Positions 15,502-23,911 of a stretch of DNA of 64,000 nt are shown here, in pieces. The notes below the pieces were generated by a model. It saw only the letters and a list, made by a program, of their open reading frames with translations. It made no database searches and had not been told where the DNA came from. The stretch is from an uncultured Alphaproteobacteria bacterium. Its GTDB lineage: Bacteria > Pseudomonadota > Alphaproteobacteria > CAAHEQ01 > UBA3637. The DNA is taken from positions 39,731-103,730 of the forward strand of contig CALXXX010000034.1 of assembly GCA_944392795.1 (NCBI GenBank), given 5' to 3'. A program made the translations under genes and the position numbers. Within the stretch, counting starts at the first letter, position 1. Each line of letters opens with the position of its first letter.

Positions 15502-16485
15502 ATGGCATTTTATTCAGATCTTTTAACAGCTAGAGACATACGTTTTCTACAAACAAGTTTTAAACCAAAATATGTAAACAGAGAAGATAATTTATTTCCA
15601 GCATATGATTTTTACACAAATTTTTTAAAACGGAAATTAGAGCATGCTTTGCTATCTGTTCAGATGGCAGAGAAAATTATAAAAAAAGAAGACAGTCTTT
15701 CTCTTCGTCAGAAAACAATTCAAAAAGATTATGCTAAAGCTGCTTTATTTATGGATTTGGGGCGCTCTATTGAGGTAACGCCAATGAATAAAATGCCTTT
15801 ATTTAAAAATCATGGTTTGGAGAGCGCATTTATTCTTCAACAAGAAAAAACGTCAAAATCTTTAAATGTTTATATTCCAATTTTATTACATGAATTTCAT
15901 GATGCCGTTGGTATTTTAGCAAATCCAAACAAATTAAAAACGATTCTTGAGCCTTTAACAATGTCAAACGGATATGTTTTACAAAATCGAGAAGAAGCAA
16001 TAAAAAATGCTCAATTTTGGATAGAAAATTTTTATAAAGCAGATTCTTTAGCTCAACAAACAGCTCTAGAAGGAATTAAAATTTTAAAAGATTCAGACAA
16101 ATTATCTTTTCTTTTAGAAATTAAAAATCTTTTACCGATTAAAAATTTAAGAGCGGATTTTTCTTTTTCTTCTGACGCAAAACAGGCTTTGTTGAGTTTT
16201 AGAACAGTCAATCCTTCTTTTATTAAAACAATTCCAGATATGTCTCTTTATTATTTATCTTCGTTTGGAAAGTTTCATTATCGTAGCTCTTTATTATTAG
16301 CTTTGGCTGAAAAACTTCATGAAAAAATAGCACAGCATTTCTTAGAATTGACGATAAGAAAGAAAGGTCATTTATCTCCTTCTTTTTCTCAAGAAATGTT
16401 TGAAACCTGTGATATTTATATCAAAAAGTTGCAGCAATCTCGTTTTAATCAGCTGCAAAATTTTTATGCAGCTCATGTTCGTTAA
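15502..16485 (+). CDS. Orphan helical protein with degenerate HD-domain pattern
   Basis: I do not recognise this 327-residue protein by name. It is mostly helical with no signal peptide or membrane segment. The spacing of His48, MetAsp at 84-85 (ALFMDLGRS), His104 (KNHGLESAF), His130 and His133-Asp134 (LLHEFHDAVG) resembles an HD-type phosphohydrolase fold in which the first His of the HD pair is Met. This reading is tentative. If right, the protein would be an inactive or altered nucleotide-binding HD protein. The gene is monocistronic; a possible promoter TTGAAA (15432) lies upstream and the SD is weak. Confidence 0.55.
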   Translation: MAFYSDLLTARDIRFLQTSFKPKYVNREDNLFPAYDFYTNFLKRKLEHALLSVQMAEKIIKKEDSLSLRQKTIQKDYAKAALFMDLGRSIEVTPMNKMPLFKNHGLESAFILQQEKTSKSLNVYIPILLHEFHDAVGILANPNKLKTILEPLTMSNGYVLQNREEAIKNAQFWIENFYKADSLAQQTALEGIKILKDSDKLSFLLEIKNLLPIKNLRADFSFSSDAKQALLSFRTVNPSFIKTIPDMSLYYLSSFGKFHYRSSLLLALAEKLHEKIAQHFLELTIRKKGHLSPSFSQEMFETCDIYIKKLQQSRFNQLQNFYAAHVR

Positions 16486-16542
16486 AAAGCTTGATTGACG
16501 AAACTTTATTTTTTGTATATCCTTAAACAAAAGGAGATGAAC

Positions 16543-17418
16543 ATGTCTCATATTCATATGCATACGGTTGAACCAAAAAGAATTTTTTTGCTTTTAATCG
16601 CTTTTTTTGTCAATATTCTATTAAGTCTCTTTGAAATAGGCTTTGGTATTTATGCACAAAGTGTCGCGTTGATTGCAGATGCATTACATAATACAAGTGA
16701 CGCTTTTTCTATTTTAATAGCCATCATCGCTTATAAAATTGGAACAAGAAAAGCAAATGAACGTTTTTCTTATGGATTTAAAAGGGCAGAAACAATAGGG
16801 GGATTCGTTAATTTAATTTTGCTTTTTGTTTCTGGTTGTTATCTTTTGTATGAAGGAACGGTTCGATTGTTTTTTCCTAAAGAAGTAAATGGCTCTGTTA
16901 TTATTTGGGTTTCTGTTTTAGCTTTGTTAATTGATAGTTTAACTGCAAAGTTGTCTCATCATGATGCAAAACATAACATGAATATGAAGATGCTTTTTGT
17001 TCATAATTTGGCAGATGCTTTAGGTTCTATTGGCGTTATAATATCAGGTGTATTTGTTCTATTTTTAAATTGGACATTTGTTGATGGATTAATTGCCTTA
17101 GCTATTGCCGTGTATATGCTGTTTCAGGCGCTTTTTTCTTTTCCGGAAATTGTGAGTTTGCTGATGAATGCTGCGCCAGAAAACATGAAGGTTTATGATA
17201 TCAAGCAAACGCTTTGCAAAATAAAAGGTGTGACAGATGTTCATCATATTCATGTTTGGAGAATTGATGAAAGTGAAGTCTCTTTAGAGTGCCATATCGT
17301 AGGTCAGGATTTGACTTTAATACCAAAAGTAGAAAAAGTTCTAAAAAAACAATTTGGTATTCATCATTGCACTATTCAGTTAGAGATGAATAAAAATTGT
17401 AAAGCTTGTCATCTTTGA
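16543..17418 (+). CDS. Cation diffusion facilitator metal exporter
   Basis: An inner-membrane proton/metal antiporter of the CDF family (ZitB/CzcD-like) that exports zinc or similar divalent ions. Six hydrophobic helices are visible. The metal-site motifs LIADALHNTSDAFS (helix II) and FVHNLADALGSIG (helix V) are intact, with a cytoplasmic C-terminal domain (KGVTDVHHIHVWRID). The N-terminus and C-terminus have extra His or Cys (MSHIHMHT, CKACHL). Start 16543 is chosen because AAGGAG (16531-16536) is ideally spaced. It converges with dapF, overlapping 10 bases. Confidence 0.92.
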   Translation: MSHIHMHTVEPKRIFLLLIAFFVNILLSLFEIGFGIYAQSVALIADALHNTSDAFSILIAIIAYKIGTRKANERFSYGFKRAETIGGFVNLILLFVSGCYLLYEGTVRLFFPKEVNGSVIIWVSVLALLIDSLTAKLSHHDAKHNMNMKMLFVHNLADALGSIGVIISGVFVLFLNWTFVDGLIALAIAVYMLFQALFSFPEIVSLLMNAAPENMKVYDIKQTLCKIKGVTDVHHIHVWRIDESEVSLECHIVGQDLTLIPKVEKVLKKQFGIHHCTIQLEMNKNCKACHL

Positions 17419-18239
17419 TATATATTTTGCCGAAATTGTCTCAGGTTGATATATCCTTTATAAACTGTTGTAGCTGGTCCAGTCATAAAAATGTGTTTGC
17501 TTTTTGGATCCCATTGGATGAAAAGGGATCCACCGAGTAAATCAATTTTAACTTCTGGAAAACAAATGCCTTTAGATATTGCAGCATAAGCAGTTGCACA
17601 TGCTCCTGTCCCACAGGCCATTGTTTCTCCGCTTCCACGTTCCCAAACGCGCATTTTTAAGTGAGATTGATTAATGATTTCAACAAACTCAACATTTGTT
17701 CTATTTGGAAAACAAGAGGCTTTTTCAAGTAGTGGACCAGACAGTAGAACATCTTCATCTGTTAAAGTTGGGACAAAGGTAACAAAATGAGGATTACCCA
17801 TGGAAATTTGAACTCCTTCAAATTCCTTACCATTAGGAAGCAAAATTGATAATTTTGATGACACAATTTTAGGTTCTCCCATATTGACTTTCACTTCTTG
17901 GACTTGACCATTCAAAACGGTTAAAAAAAGTTGTTTTATACCGGCTTTTGTTTCTATAGAAAGTTCGGTTTTTTGCGTCATCTTGTTGTCATAAACATAT
18001 TTTCCGACACAACGAATGCCATTACCACACATTTCCCCTTCAGAGCCATCAGCATTAAACATCCTCATTCGAAAGTCAGCTTTGGAGGAGGGAAGAATCA
18101 ATATAAGACCATCAGCTCCGATTCCTGTATGCCTTGTACTTAAATAATGAGCTAGTAAAGACCAATCTTTTTTCTTTTCTTTTAGACCATTTACATAAAT
18201 ATAGTCATTTCCTAGACCGTGCATTTTAGTAAATTCCAT
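17409..18239 (-). CDS. dapF: Diaminopimelate epimerase
   Basis: Converts LL- to meso-diaminopimelate in lysine and peptidoglycan synthesis. Family motifs are intact: MHGLGNDYIYV at the start, FNADGSEGEMCGNGIRC with the first catalytic Cys, and RGSGETMACGTGACATA with the second. About 276 residues, normal for DapF. I choose Met at 18239 since GGAGG lies just upstream of it; the reading frame extends ten codons further without an SD. Confidence 0.95.
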   Translation of the reverse strand: MEFTKMHGLGNDYIYVNGLKEKKKDWSLLAHYLSTRHTGIGADGLILILPSSKADFRMRMFNADGSEGEMCGNGIRCVGKYVYDNKMTQKTELSIETKAGIKQLFLTVLNGQVQEVKVNMGEPKIVSSKLSILLPNGKEFEGVQISMGNPHFVTFVPTLTDEDVLLSGPLLEKASCFPNRTNVEFVEIINQSHLKMRVWERGSGETMACGTGACATAYAAISKGICFPEVKIDLLGGSLFIQWDPKSKHIFMTGPATTVYKGYINLRQFRQNIYQR

Positions 18240-18314
18240 TTTATTCCTCCTGTTTGAGTAAAATATCATAAAAAAGCCTCTTCGTAAAGTATTAATAAAA
18301 TCTAAAGAGAAAAG

Positions 18315-18343
18315 TTGACAAATAAAATAAAGAATGATATGAT
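18315..18343 (+). promoter_or_regulatory. Sigma-70 promoter of LRR-like gene
   Basis: TTGACA (18315-18320), 17-base spacer, TATGAT (18338-18343). Transcription would begin near 18350, which supports the ATG at 18369 as the start of the gene. Confidence 0.7.
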
Positions 18344-18368
18344 TTCATTTTACACAAAGGAGAAAACA

Positions 18369-19406
18369 ATGATTTTTAAAGACTTCTTTTCAGCAAAACC
18401 TATAGAGGTTAGTTTGCGAGAAGATGAAGAAGGAAACTTATATTTTACAGATAAAAAAAATCGCTATGATTTAAGAAAACTACCTAAAAATAAAATTTTT
18501 CATGCTCGTGTTTTGAAACTTGAAGGAGTAGATTTTTCGAAACTTGGTGATTTGTCAAATGTTTTTGCTGATCAGATGTTTTTAAATGGAACAGCTTCTA
18601 CTTTAGTTAGATTACCAAAAGCGGAAATATTATATTTAATGGGAATACATAATTTAGAACCTCTTTTACTTCATCTTCCGAAAGAAACAAAGGCTTTAGA
18701 CATTTTTGACTGTAGTATAGAAGGGAAGTTAAATTTTCCAAAAGAAAATGAAGTTAACTTTTTAAGTTGGAATCGTGGTTATCTGCCGGATGGTTTTGCT
18801 TATTTTTTACCGACAGGATTGAAAGAGCTTGTGATTCGAGATGTTCCATCTTTAAATCTTGCCGGACTATCTTCAAAAACAAAGTTGACGTCTCTTGTTC
18901 TATCTGAAATTGAAGACTTAAAGGGAAATATTGGTGCAAATTTACCTATTTCTCTTTTAGAATTATCCATAGGAAATTGTAATAAATTTAAAGACTTGGA
19001 TGGAATTTCTAAACAATCAAATTTAGAAAAACTTAAAATTATTTTGTGTCCAAATCTCTCAGAGAACTTGGCGTCTTCTTTTCCTGCTTCTCTCAAGGAG
19101 TTAGAAATAATGCAATCTTCTTTTAAAAATTTTAAAGGTATTCACTCGGATGTTTTATTAGATCGCTTTGTTTTTAACCTTTATTACTCTGAGAATAAGC
19201 CAGATAATCTTTTAGATGGCCTTAATCATCAACAATTAAGTCGATTAAACTTTGACTGGGTCCCACCGACGTATCGTCCAAATCTAAGAATGTTACGTTG
19301 CCGTGCTTATCATCGTCTTAATCAAAGAGAAAGAAAAAAAATTAGTTTTACGCATCCTATTGTAAGATATTTGGTAAGAAATGTTCGTCATTTTCTTACA
19401 CGTTAA
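18369..19406 (+). CDS. Leucine-rich-repeat-like protein
   Basis: A 345-residue protein with irregular leucine-rich repeats of 22-26 residues, for example LPTGLKELVIRDVPSLN, SLLELSIGNCNKFKDLDGI and FPASLKELEIMQSSFKNFKGI. LRR solenoids bind proteins. The C-terminus is basic. There is no signal peptide or enzyme domain. The SD AAAGGAG and the promoter both favour the ATG at 18369. Function unknown; together with ankyrin and Fic genes nearby it could be a host-interaction protein. Confidence 0.65.
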   Translation: MIFKDFFSAKPIEVSLREDEEGNLYFTDKKNRYDLRKLPKNKIFHARVLKLEGVDFSKLGDLSNVFADQMFLNGTASTLVRLPKAEILYLMGIHNLEPLLLHLPKETKALDIFDCSIEGKLNFPKENEVNFLSWNRGYLPDGFAYFLPTGLKELVIRDVPSLNLAGLSSKTKLTSLVLSEIEDLKGNIGANLPISLLELSIGNCNKFKDLDGISKQSNLEKLKIILCPNLSENLASSFPASLKELEIMQSSFKNFKGIHSDVLLDRFVFNLYYSENKPDNLLDGLNHQQLSRLNFDWVPPTYRPNLRMLRCRAYHRLNQRERKKISFTHPIVRYLVRNVRHFLTR

Positions 19407-19947
19407 AAACCGTATGCAGGTGCTTTCTCAGAGAGTTTAAGTATTCTTGAATGTTTGGTTGGTGAACGACATTATGGCATGAGAAGCTCGGAAGAGCTTT
19501 CATTCCAACAAATCTTTGAGTTTCATGAAAAGAGATTAAAATATCGTCAACCGATAATCCTTTAAAAAATCCCATTGGATTGTTAAAAGCTTCTTTTGGC
19601 GCATTCCAAGTTGTGGAAAGCATATATTTTTTATTTATAAGTAGGCCGCCACTTCCGTAATCATTTGAGCCTTTAAAGAAAAGACCATGTTGGTAGACTT
19701 CTTCCAGATATTGCTTCAATAGAGCCGGAACAGAGAACCAATAAACAGGAGTTTGAAAAATAATTATATCTGCCCATTGAAATTTTTGAATTTCTTCTTC
19801 TACGTTCCAACCTTTTTGAAGAATAGTCATTTTCAAATCAAACTCATCCTTTAAGCATTCAGCTATTTCATTCATGAGTGTTTGATTTAATCTTCCTTCA
19901 TTATACGGAAATTTTTGATGTCCATTAATAATTAAAGCTTTTTTCAT
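19396..19947 (-). CDS. mdaB: MdaB-type NAD(P)H quinone oxidoreductase
   Basis: A 183-residue flavodoxin-like protein that reduces quinones by two electrons. Family features are the N-terminal MKKALIINGHQKFPYNEGRLN (phosphate-binding loop for FAD), WADIIIFQTPVYWFSVPALLKQYLEEVY and MLSTTWNAPKEAFNNP. It is soluble and full length. A good SD (AAGGAG) precedes the ATG. It converges with the LRR-like gene, overlapping by 11 bases. Confidence 0.9.
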   Translation of the reverse strand: MKKALIINGHQKFPYNEGRLNQTLMNEIAECLKDEFDLKMTILQKGWNVEEEIQKFQWADIIIFQTPVYWFSVPALLKQYLEEVYQHGLFFKGSNDYGSGGLLINKKYMLSTTWNAPKEAFNNPMGFFKGLSVDDILISFHETQRFVGMKALPSFSCHNVVHQPNIQEYLNSLRKHLHTVFNV

Positions 19948-20022
19948 TTTACTTCTCCTTTTTATTTTAATTAGATTTTATTTTAAAAAAAATCAAGTTC
20001 TAAAGCAAAATTATCAGAAAGA

Positions 20023-20051
20023 TTGACAAAATAAAATTTAAACATTATAAT
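20023..20051 (+). promoter_or_regulatory. Perfect-consensus sigma-70 promoter
   Basis: TTGACA (20023-20028), 17 bases, TATAAT (20046-20051): both boxes match the consensus at every position. It drives the orphan gene at 20084. Confidence 0.85.
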
Positions 20052-20083
20052 TTGCTTCTTTTAAAAGTTAAAGGTGAAAGAAA

Positions 20084-20962
20084 ATGGAGACTAAAATAGC
20101 TTTAAAACCTAAAACAATCTATCGTTTGCGCAAAAATGAAGAGTATGTGAAGCGTTATTTAAAAGAATTTTTAAAGTTTGAAATTTATTCTTTAGCGGTT
20201 ATTAACGCATTGAAAAAGGCTCCTCAGGAATTTAAAAAGCTACCTCAAGATATTCAAGAATTGGTAAAAGCAAAGCTTTCAAATGAAGAAATTAATTCCT
20301 TTTTATCTGAGAGAATTGTGATAAAAGCTGTTAAAATTTTAGAAAGCTATGATCGTTGTCAGGCTTTAAAAGATGTTCGTTATCTTTCTAGAGCCGGTCA
20401 TCGAACATTAAAGCGTTTAAAAAATGCTGTAAACGAAAAAAAATTAACTCCTGAGATTGTTGATGAAGCTATGCATACGGCTAATAAGTTTTTAGTCAAT
20501 TTGGACTTATTTTTACCATTAAGTTATTTAAAACAAAGTAATTTATTTATGACAACACGACCGGTTGTTTTTGAATTAAAAGGAAACCAAGTTTCTGAAA
20601 TAGAAAATGCAAAGTTAATGCCATTTCCGGTTATGATGAAAGCTTATGAATTGTTATCAAGCCAACAGGAAAAAGGAATCTTTCTTCTGCAAAGAGAAGA
20701 TGAATATTGTGATCCCGTTATGAATGCTTCTGTAAAGGATGTTATTTTATTTGCTCGGACAAGACTTCTTCAGGAAAGGCCAACTATTTTGACATCTAAA
20801 GAAAATGTACGTTTAAATAATGCTTTGCTCATTAATTCGAATGGGACTGTTGAATATCATAATCTCTTGATAGGTTATATTTTAAATGATAGAGTAAAAA
20901 AAGTAACATCTCATCTTTTGCATAAGAATCCAAGCATTCGTGGGGCTTGGGAATTAGAGTAG
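20084..20962 (+). CDS. Orphan protein, no recognised domain
   Basis: A 292-residue soluble protein I cannot assign. The N-terminal 150 residues are rich in charged helices (YVKRYLKEFLKFEIYSLAVI, LKDVRYLSRAGHRTLKRL), and the C-terminal part is mixed with predicted beta segments (RPVVFELKGNQVSEIENAKL). No signal peptide, membrane segment, P-loop or catalytic motif is visible. It has a perfect-consensus promoter and stands alone, so it is probably expressed strongly. The next gene starts 41 bases after its stop. Confidence 0.75.
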   Translation: METKIALKPKTIYRLRKNEEYVKRYLKEFLKFEIYSLAVINALKKAPQEFKKLPQDIQELVKAKLSNEEINSFLSERIVIKAVKILESYDRCQALKDVRYLSRAGHRTLKRLKNAVNEKKLTPEIVDEAMHTANKFLVNLDLFLPLSYLKQSNLFMTTRPVVFELKGNQVSEIENAKLMPFPVMMKAYELLSSQQEKGIFLLQREDEYCDPVMNASVKDVILFARTRLLQERPTILTSKENVRLNNALLINSNGTVEYHNLLIGYILNDRVKKVTSHLLHKNPSIRGAWELE

Positions 20963-21003
20963 AGATTTATTTTTGGGGAAGTTATCTTTTGGGAGGAGAA
21001 AAC

Positions 21004-21399
21004 ATGAAAAAAACTTTTTTATTGGGATTAGGATTAGTTTTAAGTTTGAATACTTTAGGATATGCTCAATCTTTCGCAGGGAAAGAGTATTATTATGTGG
21101 ATGTTCCTTCGGACGTTCAAGCGACATTAACTTTTGATGAAGAAGAACAACGTGTTTTTGGTTTTTCGGGAGTTAATCGTTTTTTTGGATCTTATAAATA
21201 TGACGAAAAAGGAAAACAACTTCAATTAGGTCCTTTAGCTTCCACAATGATGGCTGGACCAGAGGAAGCGATGATGTTTGAGAGTGATTTTTTGAAAAAG
21301 CTAAATTCGACAACCTCGTATTTTATGGATGAGGAAACATTAATTTTAAAAACTCCTTCTGGTGATTTAATTTTTAAATCAGTCGATTCAGCAAAATAA
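21004..21399 (+). CDS. META-domain (HslJ-like) exported protein
   Basis: A 131-residue protein with a signal peptide (MKKTFLLGLGLVLSLNTLGYAQS). The mature part fits the META/HslJ domain: GFSGVNRFFGSYKYDEKGK, then LGPLASTMMAGPEEAMMFESDFLKKL and a beta-rich end. In most relatives the first motif reads GCNR; here Cys is Val. HslJ-type proteins are periplasmic or outer-membrane-linked and connected to stress tolerance. Start 21004 is chosen for the strong SD GGAGG. Confidence 0.78.
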   Translation: MKKTFLLGLGLVLSLNTLGYAQSFAGKEYYYVDVPSDVQATLTFDEEEQRVFGFSGVNRFFGSYKYDEKGKQLQLGPLASTMMAGPEEAMMFESDFLKKLNSTTSYFMDEETLILKTPSGDLIFKSVDSAK

Positions 21400-21430
21400 A
21401 TTCTTTTTATACTTTTTGAAGAAAATAAAA

Positions 21431-22003
21431 ATGGATAAAGCTACAATCAAGTTAAAGCAGCAGCTTTTGAATTTTGTTCCCTTCGATGAAGAAGAGGCAG
21501 TTAATATAGATGTTTTCTTACAATTTATTGACGGATTTCATGAACATATTTGGACCAGAGATAATTCTGTTGGTCATGTGACAGTTTCCGCTTGGGTGAC
21601 AAACTCATCTAAAGATAAAGTTTTAATGGCTCATCACAATATTTACAATAGTTTTGCTTGGTTGGGCGGTCATGCGGATGGCGAGTATGATTTATTGAAA
21701 GTTGCACAGAAAGAAGTCAGAGAAGAAACGGGTGTATTTCAACTAAGGCCAATTAAGACAGATTTTGTTGATGTCTGTTCAATGATTGTTAAACCGCATA
21801 TTAAAAATAATCATCCTGTTGCATCTCATCTACATTTCAATTTAACATATTGGTTGGAAGCAGATGAGAAGGCTATTCTTCAAAATGCACCAGCAGAAAA
21901 TTCTGCAGTGTGTTGGCTGCCGATAGACCGTCTTTTCGATTTTATTTCAGAAGAGCATATGAAGCCTGTTTATCAACGTTTAATTCAAAAAATGTATAAA
22001 TAA
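21431..22003 (+). CDS. Nudix hydrolase
   Basis: A Nudix-fold pyrophosphohydrolase of 190 residues. The Nudix box appears as GGHADGEYDLLKVAQKEV followed by REETGV, in which the usual Arg of the REUxEE segment is Lys and one residue is inserted; the metal-binding glutamates are kept. The substrate cannot be told. ATG 21431 is used; a TTG 15 bases upstream is the only longer option, and the SD is weak for both. Confidence 0.85.
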   Translation: MDKATIKLKQQLLNFVPFDEEEAVNIDVFLQFIDGFHEHIWTRDNSVGHVTVSAWVTNSSKDKVLMAHHNIYNSFAWLGGHADGEYDLLKVAQKEVREETGVFQLRPIKTDFVDVCSMIVKPHIKNNHPVASHLHFNLTYWLEADEKAILQNAPAENSAVCWLPIDRLFDFISEEHMKPVYQRLIQKMYK

Positions 22004-22015
22004 TCTTTTGTTCTG

Positions 22016-22044
22016 TTTACAGTCTTTTTAAAATAGATTATCTT
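22016..22044 (+). promoter_or_regulatory. Sigma-70-like promoter of nitroreductase gene
   Basis: TTTACA (22016-22021) and TATCTT (22039-22044) with 17 bases between, 45 bases before the start codon. Confidence 0.5.
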
Positions 22045-22088
22045 AATAGTCTATATTAAGGTTCATTATAGTTAAATAGGGGAAAAAT

Positions 22089-22721
22089 ATGAAAAAATTA
22101 ATATTAGCATGTATTTTCTTTTTGAGCTTATCTGGATCTGTTTGGGCTGAGACAATATTTTTGCCGGCTCCAGTTAAAGAAGGCGGTATGCCTTTAATGC
22201 AGGCGCTGAATGAGCGTCATGTGAGCCGTCAGTTTAATCCTGAAAAAAAGATGGATTATCAGACGTTGTCTAATTTGTTGTGGGCGGCTTTTGGAGAGAA
22301 TCGTCCGGATGGGAGAAGAACAGCTCCGACTGCTCGTAATGCTCAAGATACAATGATTTATGTTGCCTTACCAGAGGGCGTTTATCTTTATAATGCTCAA
22401 AAAAATGCTCTGGAAGAAGTTTCAAAGGAAGATATTCGTGCAAAAACAGGAAAGCAGTCGGAAATGTTAGCTGATGCATCTGTTGTTTTAATTTATGTCT
22501 CAGACTATGATAAACTTGATTTTGCGAAAGGAGAAAAGAAGTTATTCTATTCTGCTTTACATACAGGTTCAATTTATCAAAATGTCGATTTGTTCGCTGC
22601 ATCTGAAGGCTTGAATACGGTTATGCTTGGTATGGTGAATTATGAAGAGCTCCCTACCTTATTAAAATTACCAGAGAATCAAAAAGTATTGATTGTTCAA
22701 CCGGTTGGATATAAGCCATAG
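22089..22721 (+). CDS. Exported SagB-type nitroreductase-family protein
   Basis: A 210-residue FMN-dependent nitroreductase/oxidoreductase fold preceded by a signal peptide (MKKLILACIFFLSLSGSVWAE). Family features: LMQALNERHVSRQF with the FMN phosphate-contacting Arg/Ser, LSNLLWAAFGENRPDGRRTAPTARN, and the C-terminal ASEGLNTVMLGMVNYEEL. Export is unusual for flavin enzymes, but this signal-bearing subgroup is common in gut bacteria. It ends in a strong terminator. Confidence 0.85.
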   Translation: MKKLILACIFFLSLSGSVWAETIFLPAPVKEGGMPLMQALNERHVSRQFNPEKKMDYQTLSNLLWAAFGENRPDGRRTAPTARNAQDTMIYVALPEGVYLYNAQKNALEEVSKEDIRAKTGKQSEMLADASVVLIYVSDYDKLDFAKGEKKLFYSALHTGSIYQNVDLFAASEGLNTVMLGMVNYEELPTLLKLPENQKVLIVQPVGYKP

Positions 22722-22730
22722 AATAGAGAT

Positions 22731-22758
22731 TTAAGAAGGGCTTTGAGGCCCTTCTTAA
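22731..22758. terminator. Bidirectional terminator
   Basis: TTAAGAAGGGC (22731-22741) and GCCCTTCTTAA (22748-22758) form a perfect 11-bp stem between the convergent nitroreductase and ybaK genes. Confidence 0.85.
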
Positions 22759-22763
22759 GTTAT

Positions 22764-23273
22764 TTAACTTCTAAGATAATCAGAAATACTTTTTGTTAAG
22801 TCGCAAAAACTGGCATGAATTAAATGAGCCAAAACTTCAGCATTTACTTCTAAAGAAATTCCGATTTTTCCTCCGCTAACACAAAAAGTATCAAAGAGAA
22901 GAGCCGTCTCATCGATAAAAGTAGGAAAACTTTTTTTCATACCAACAGGAGAGCAACCACCATGAATATATCCGGTTAAAGGTAATAGTTTTTTCATCGG
23001 CATCATTTCAAGATTTTTAACCCGAGCTGCTTTTGCTGCTTTTTTTAAGTCAAGTTCTTGATTTGAAGGAATCACAAAAACGTAATAGTCAAAAGAGTGC
23101 TGATGAGTGGGAGCTTGTGTAACTAAAGTTTTAAAAACTTGCTCAGTTGGCTTTTTGATTTGTTTAGCAACAGAAATAGCATCAATTCCTTCCTTGGGAT
23201 TATATGAGAATGCTTGGAAAGGAATAGAAGCATCTTCTAAAATACGCATAACATTTGTTTTAGTAATATTCAT
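22764..23273 (-). CDS. ybaK: YbaK-family aminoacyl-tRNA deacylase
   Basis: A 169-residue editing enzyme of the YbaK/EbsC type, which hydrolyses mischarged Cys-tRNA(Pro). Features: the N-terminal ALPHA-helix NVMRILEDASIPFQAFSY, the substrate-site segment TEQVFKTLVTQ with the catalytic Lys, and GYIHGGCSPVGMKKSFPTFID followed by GGKIGISLEVN. Length is normal. The start lies inside the end of the upstream small gene, suggesting coupling. Confidence 0.92.
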   Translation of the reverse strand: MNITKTNVMRILEDASIPFQAFSYNPKEGIDAISVAKQIKKPTEQVFKTLVTQAPTHQHSFDYYVFVIPSNQELDLKKAAKAARVKNLEMMPMKKLLPLTGYIHGGCSPVGMKKSFPTFIDETALLFDTFCVSGGKIGISLEVNAEVLAHLIHASFCDLTKSISDYLRS

Positions 23274-23583
23274 AATTCTTTATTTTTTTCTTTAAAAAAG
23301 TGAAAAACTGATGAAGTGAAGATGATCTTTTGGGAAGGTATTCCAACGTTCTTATACCTTCTTTTGTCAGTTGAGCATAGGCTATAATATTATTATTTTC
23401 ATCAACAGCTAAAGAGAAGGTAACAGAGCGACCATTGAAATTATAGTCTTCTAGTATAGCTTTCTCTTGAAGAGAAGAAATAAATGCTCCATTTTTAAAT
23501 TTTTTTAAAATTTCGTATCGTTCACATAATGGAGTGGAACTGACGATTCGTTTTTGTATTTGTGAAATTGATAAACAAGACAC
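23260..23583 (-). CDS. Small protein of unknown function upstream of ybaK
   Basis: A 107-residue soluble protein starting with GTG at 23583 behind the SD AAAGGA. It has a central beta-rich part (SVTFSLAVDENNNIIAYAQL) and a basic, aromatic C-terminus. No recognised domain. Its stop lies past the start of ybaK (14-base overlap), so the two are co-transcribed. Could be an accessory of the deacylase or an unrelated orphan. Confidence 0.6.
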   Translation of the reverse strand: MSCLSISQIQKRIVSSTPLCERYEILKKFKNGAFISSLQEKAILEDYNFNGRSVTFSLAVDENNNIIAYAQLTKEGIRTLEYLPKRSSSLHQFFTFLKKKIKNYEYY

Positions 23584-23744
23584 TATTTTATCCTTTCTTT
23601 TTTAGAAGGATAAGAATAAGACAATTAAAAGTCAATGCTTCTTTGAAAGTGAAAAGAAAAAAGAAAATAAAATTTTTCTTGATTTTTTTTATTTTTTATC
23701 TTAAAAAGAAGCATCTTTTAAGTTTGATGAACTTAAAGTTATGC

Positions 23745-23832
23745 GGATGGGTGGCAGAGCGGTTTAATGCGGCGGTCTTGAAAACCGTTGAGGGGCGACC
23801 CTCCGGGAGTTCGAATCTCTCCCCATCCGCCA
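23745..23832 (+). tRNA. tRNA-Ser (anticodon TGA)
   Basis: A long-variable-arm tRNA of 88 nt. The acceptor GGATGGG pairs with CCCATCC, discriminator G and encoded CCA follow. Anticodon stem CGGT/ACCG with loop reading CTTGAAA gives anticodon TGA. The variable arm GAGGGGCGACCCTCC and the T loop TTCGAAT are standard for serine tRNAs. Confidence 0.97.
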
Positions 23833-23911
23833 AATCAAAATCCGTTAAATCAAAAAATTCTTCTTAAAATATCTGATTGACTTTTATAAGAAGCTTTTCT
23901 AAAGTCAAAAT

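Noticed and set aside
23562..23867. 101-residue plus-strand ORF
   Set aside because: It runs through the complete tRNA-Ser gene, so it is not a protein gene.
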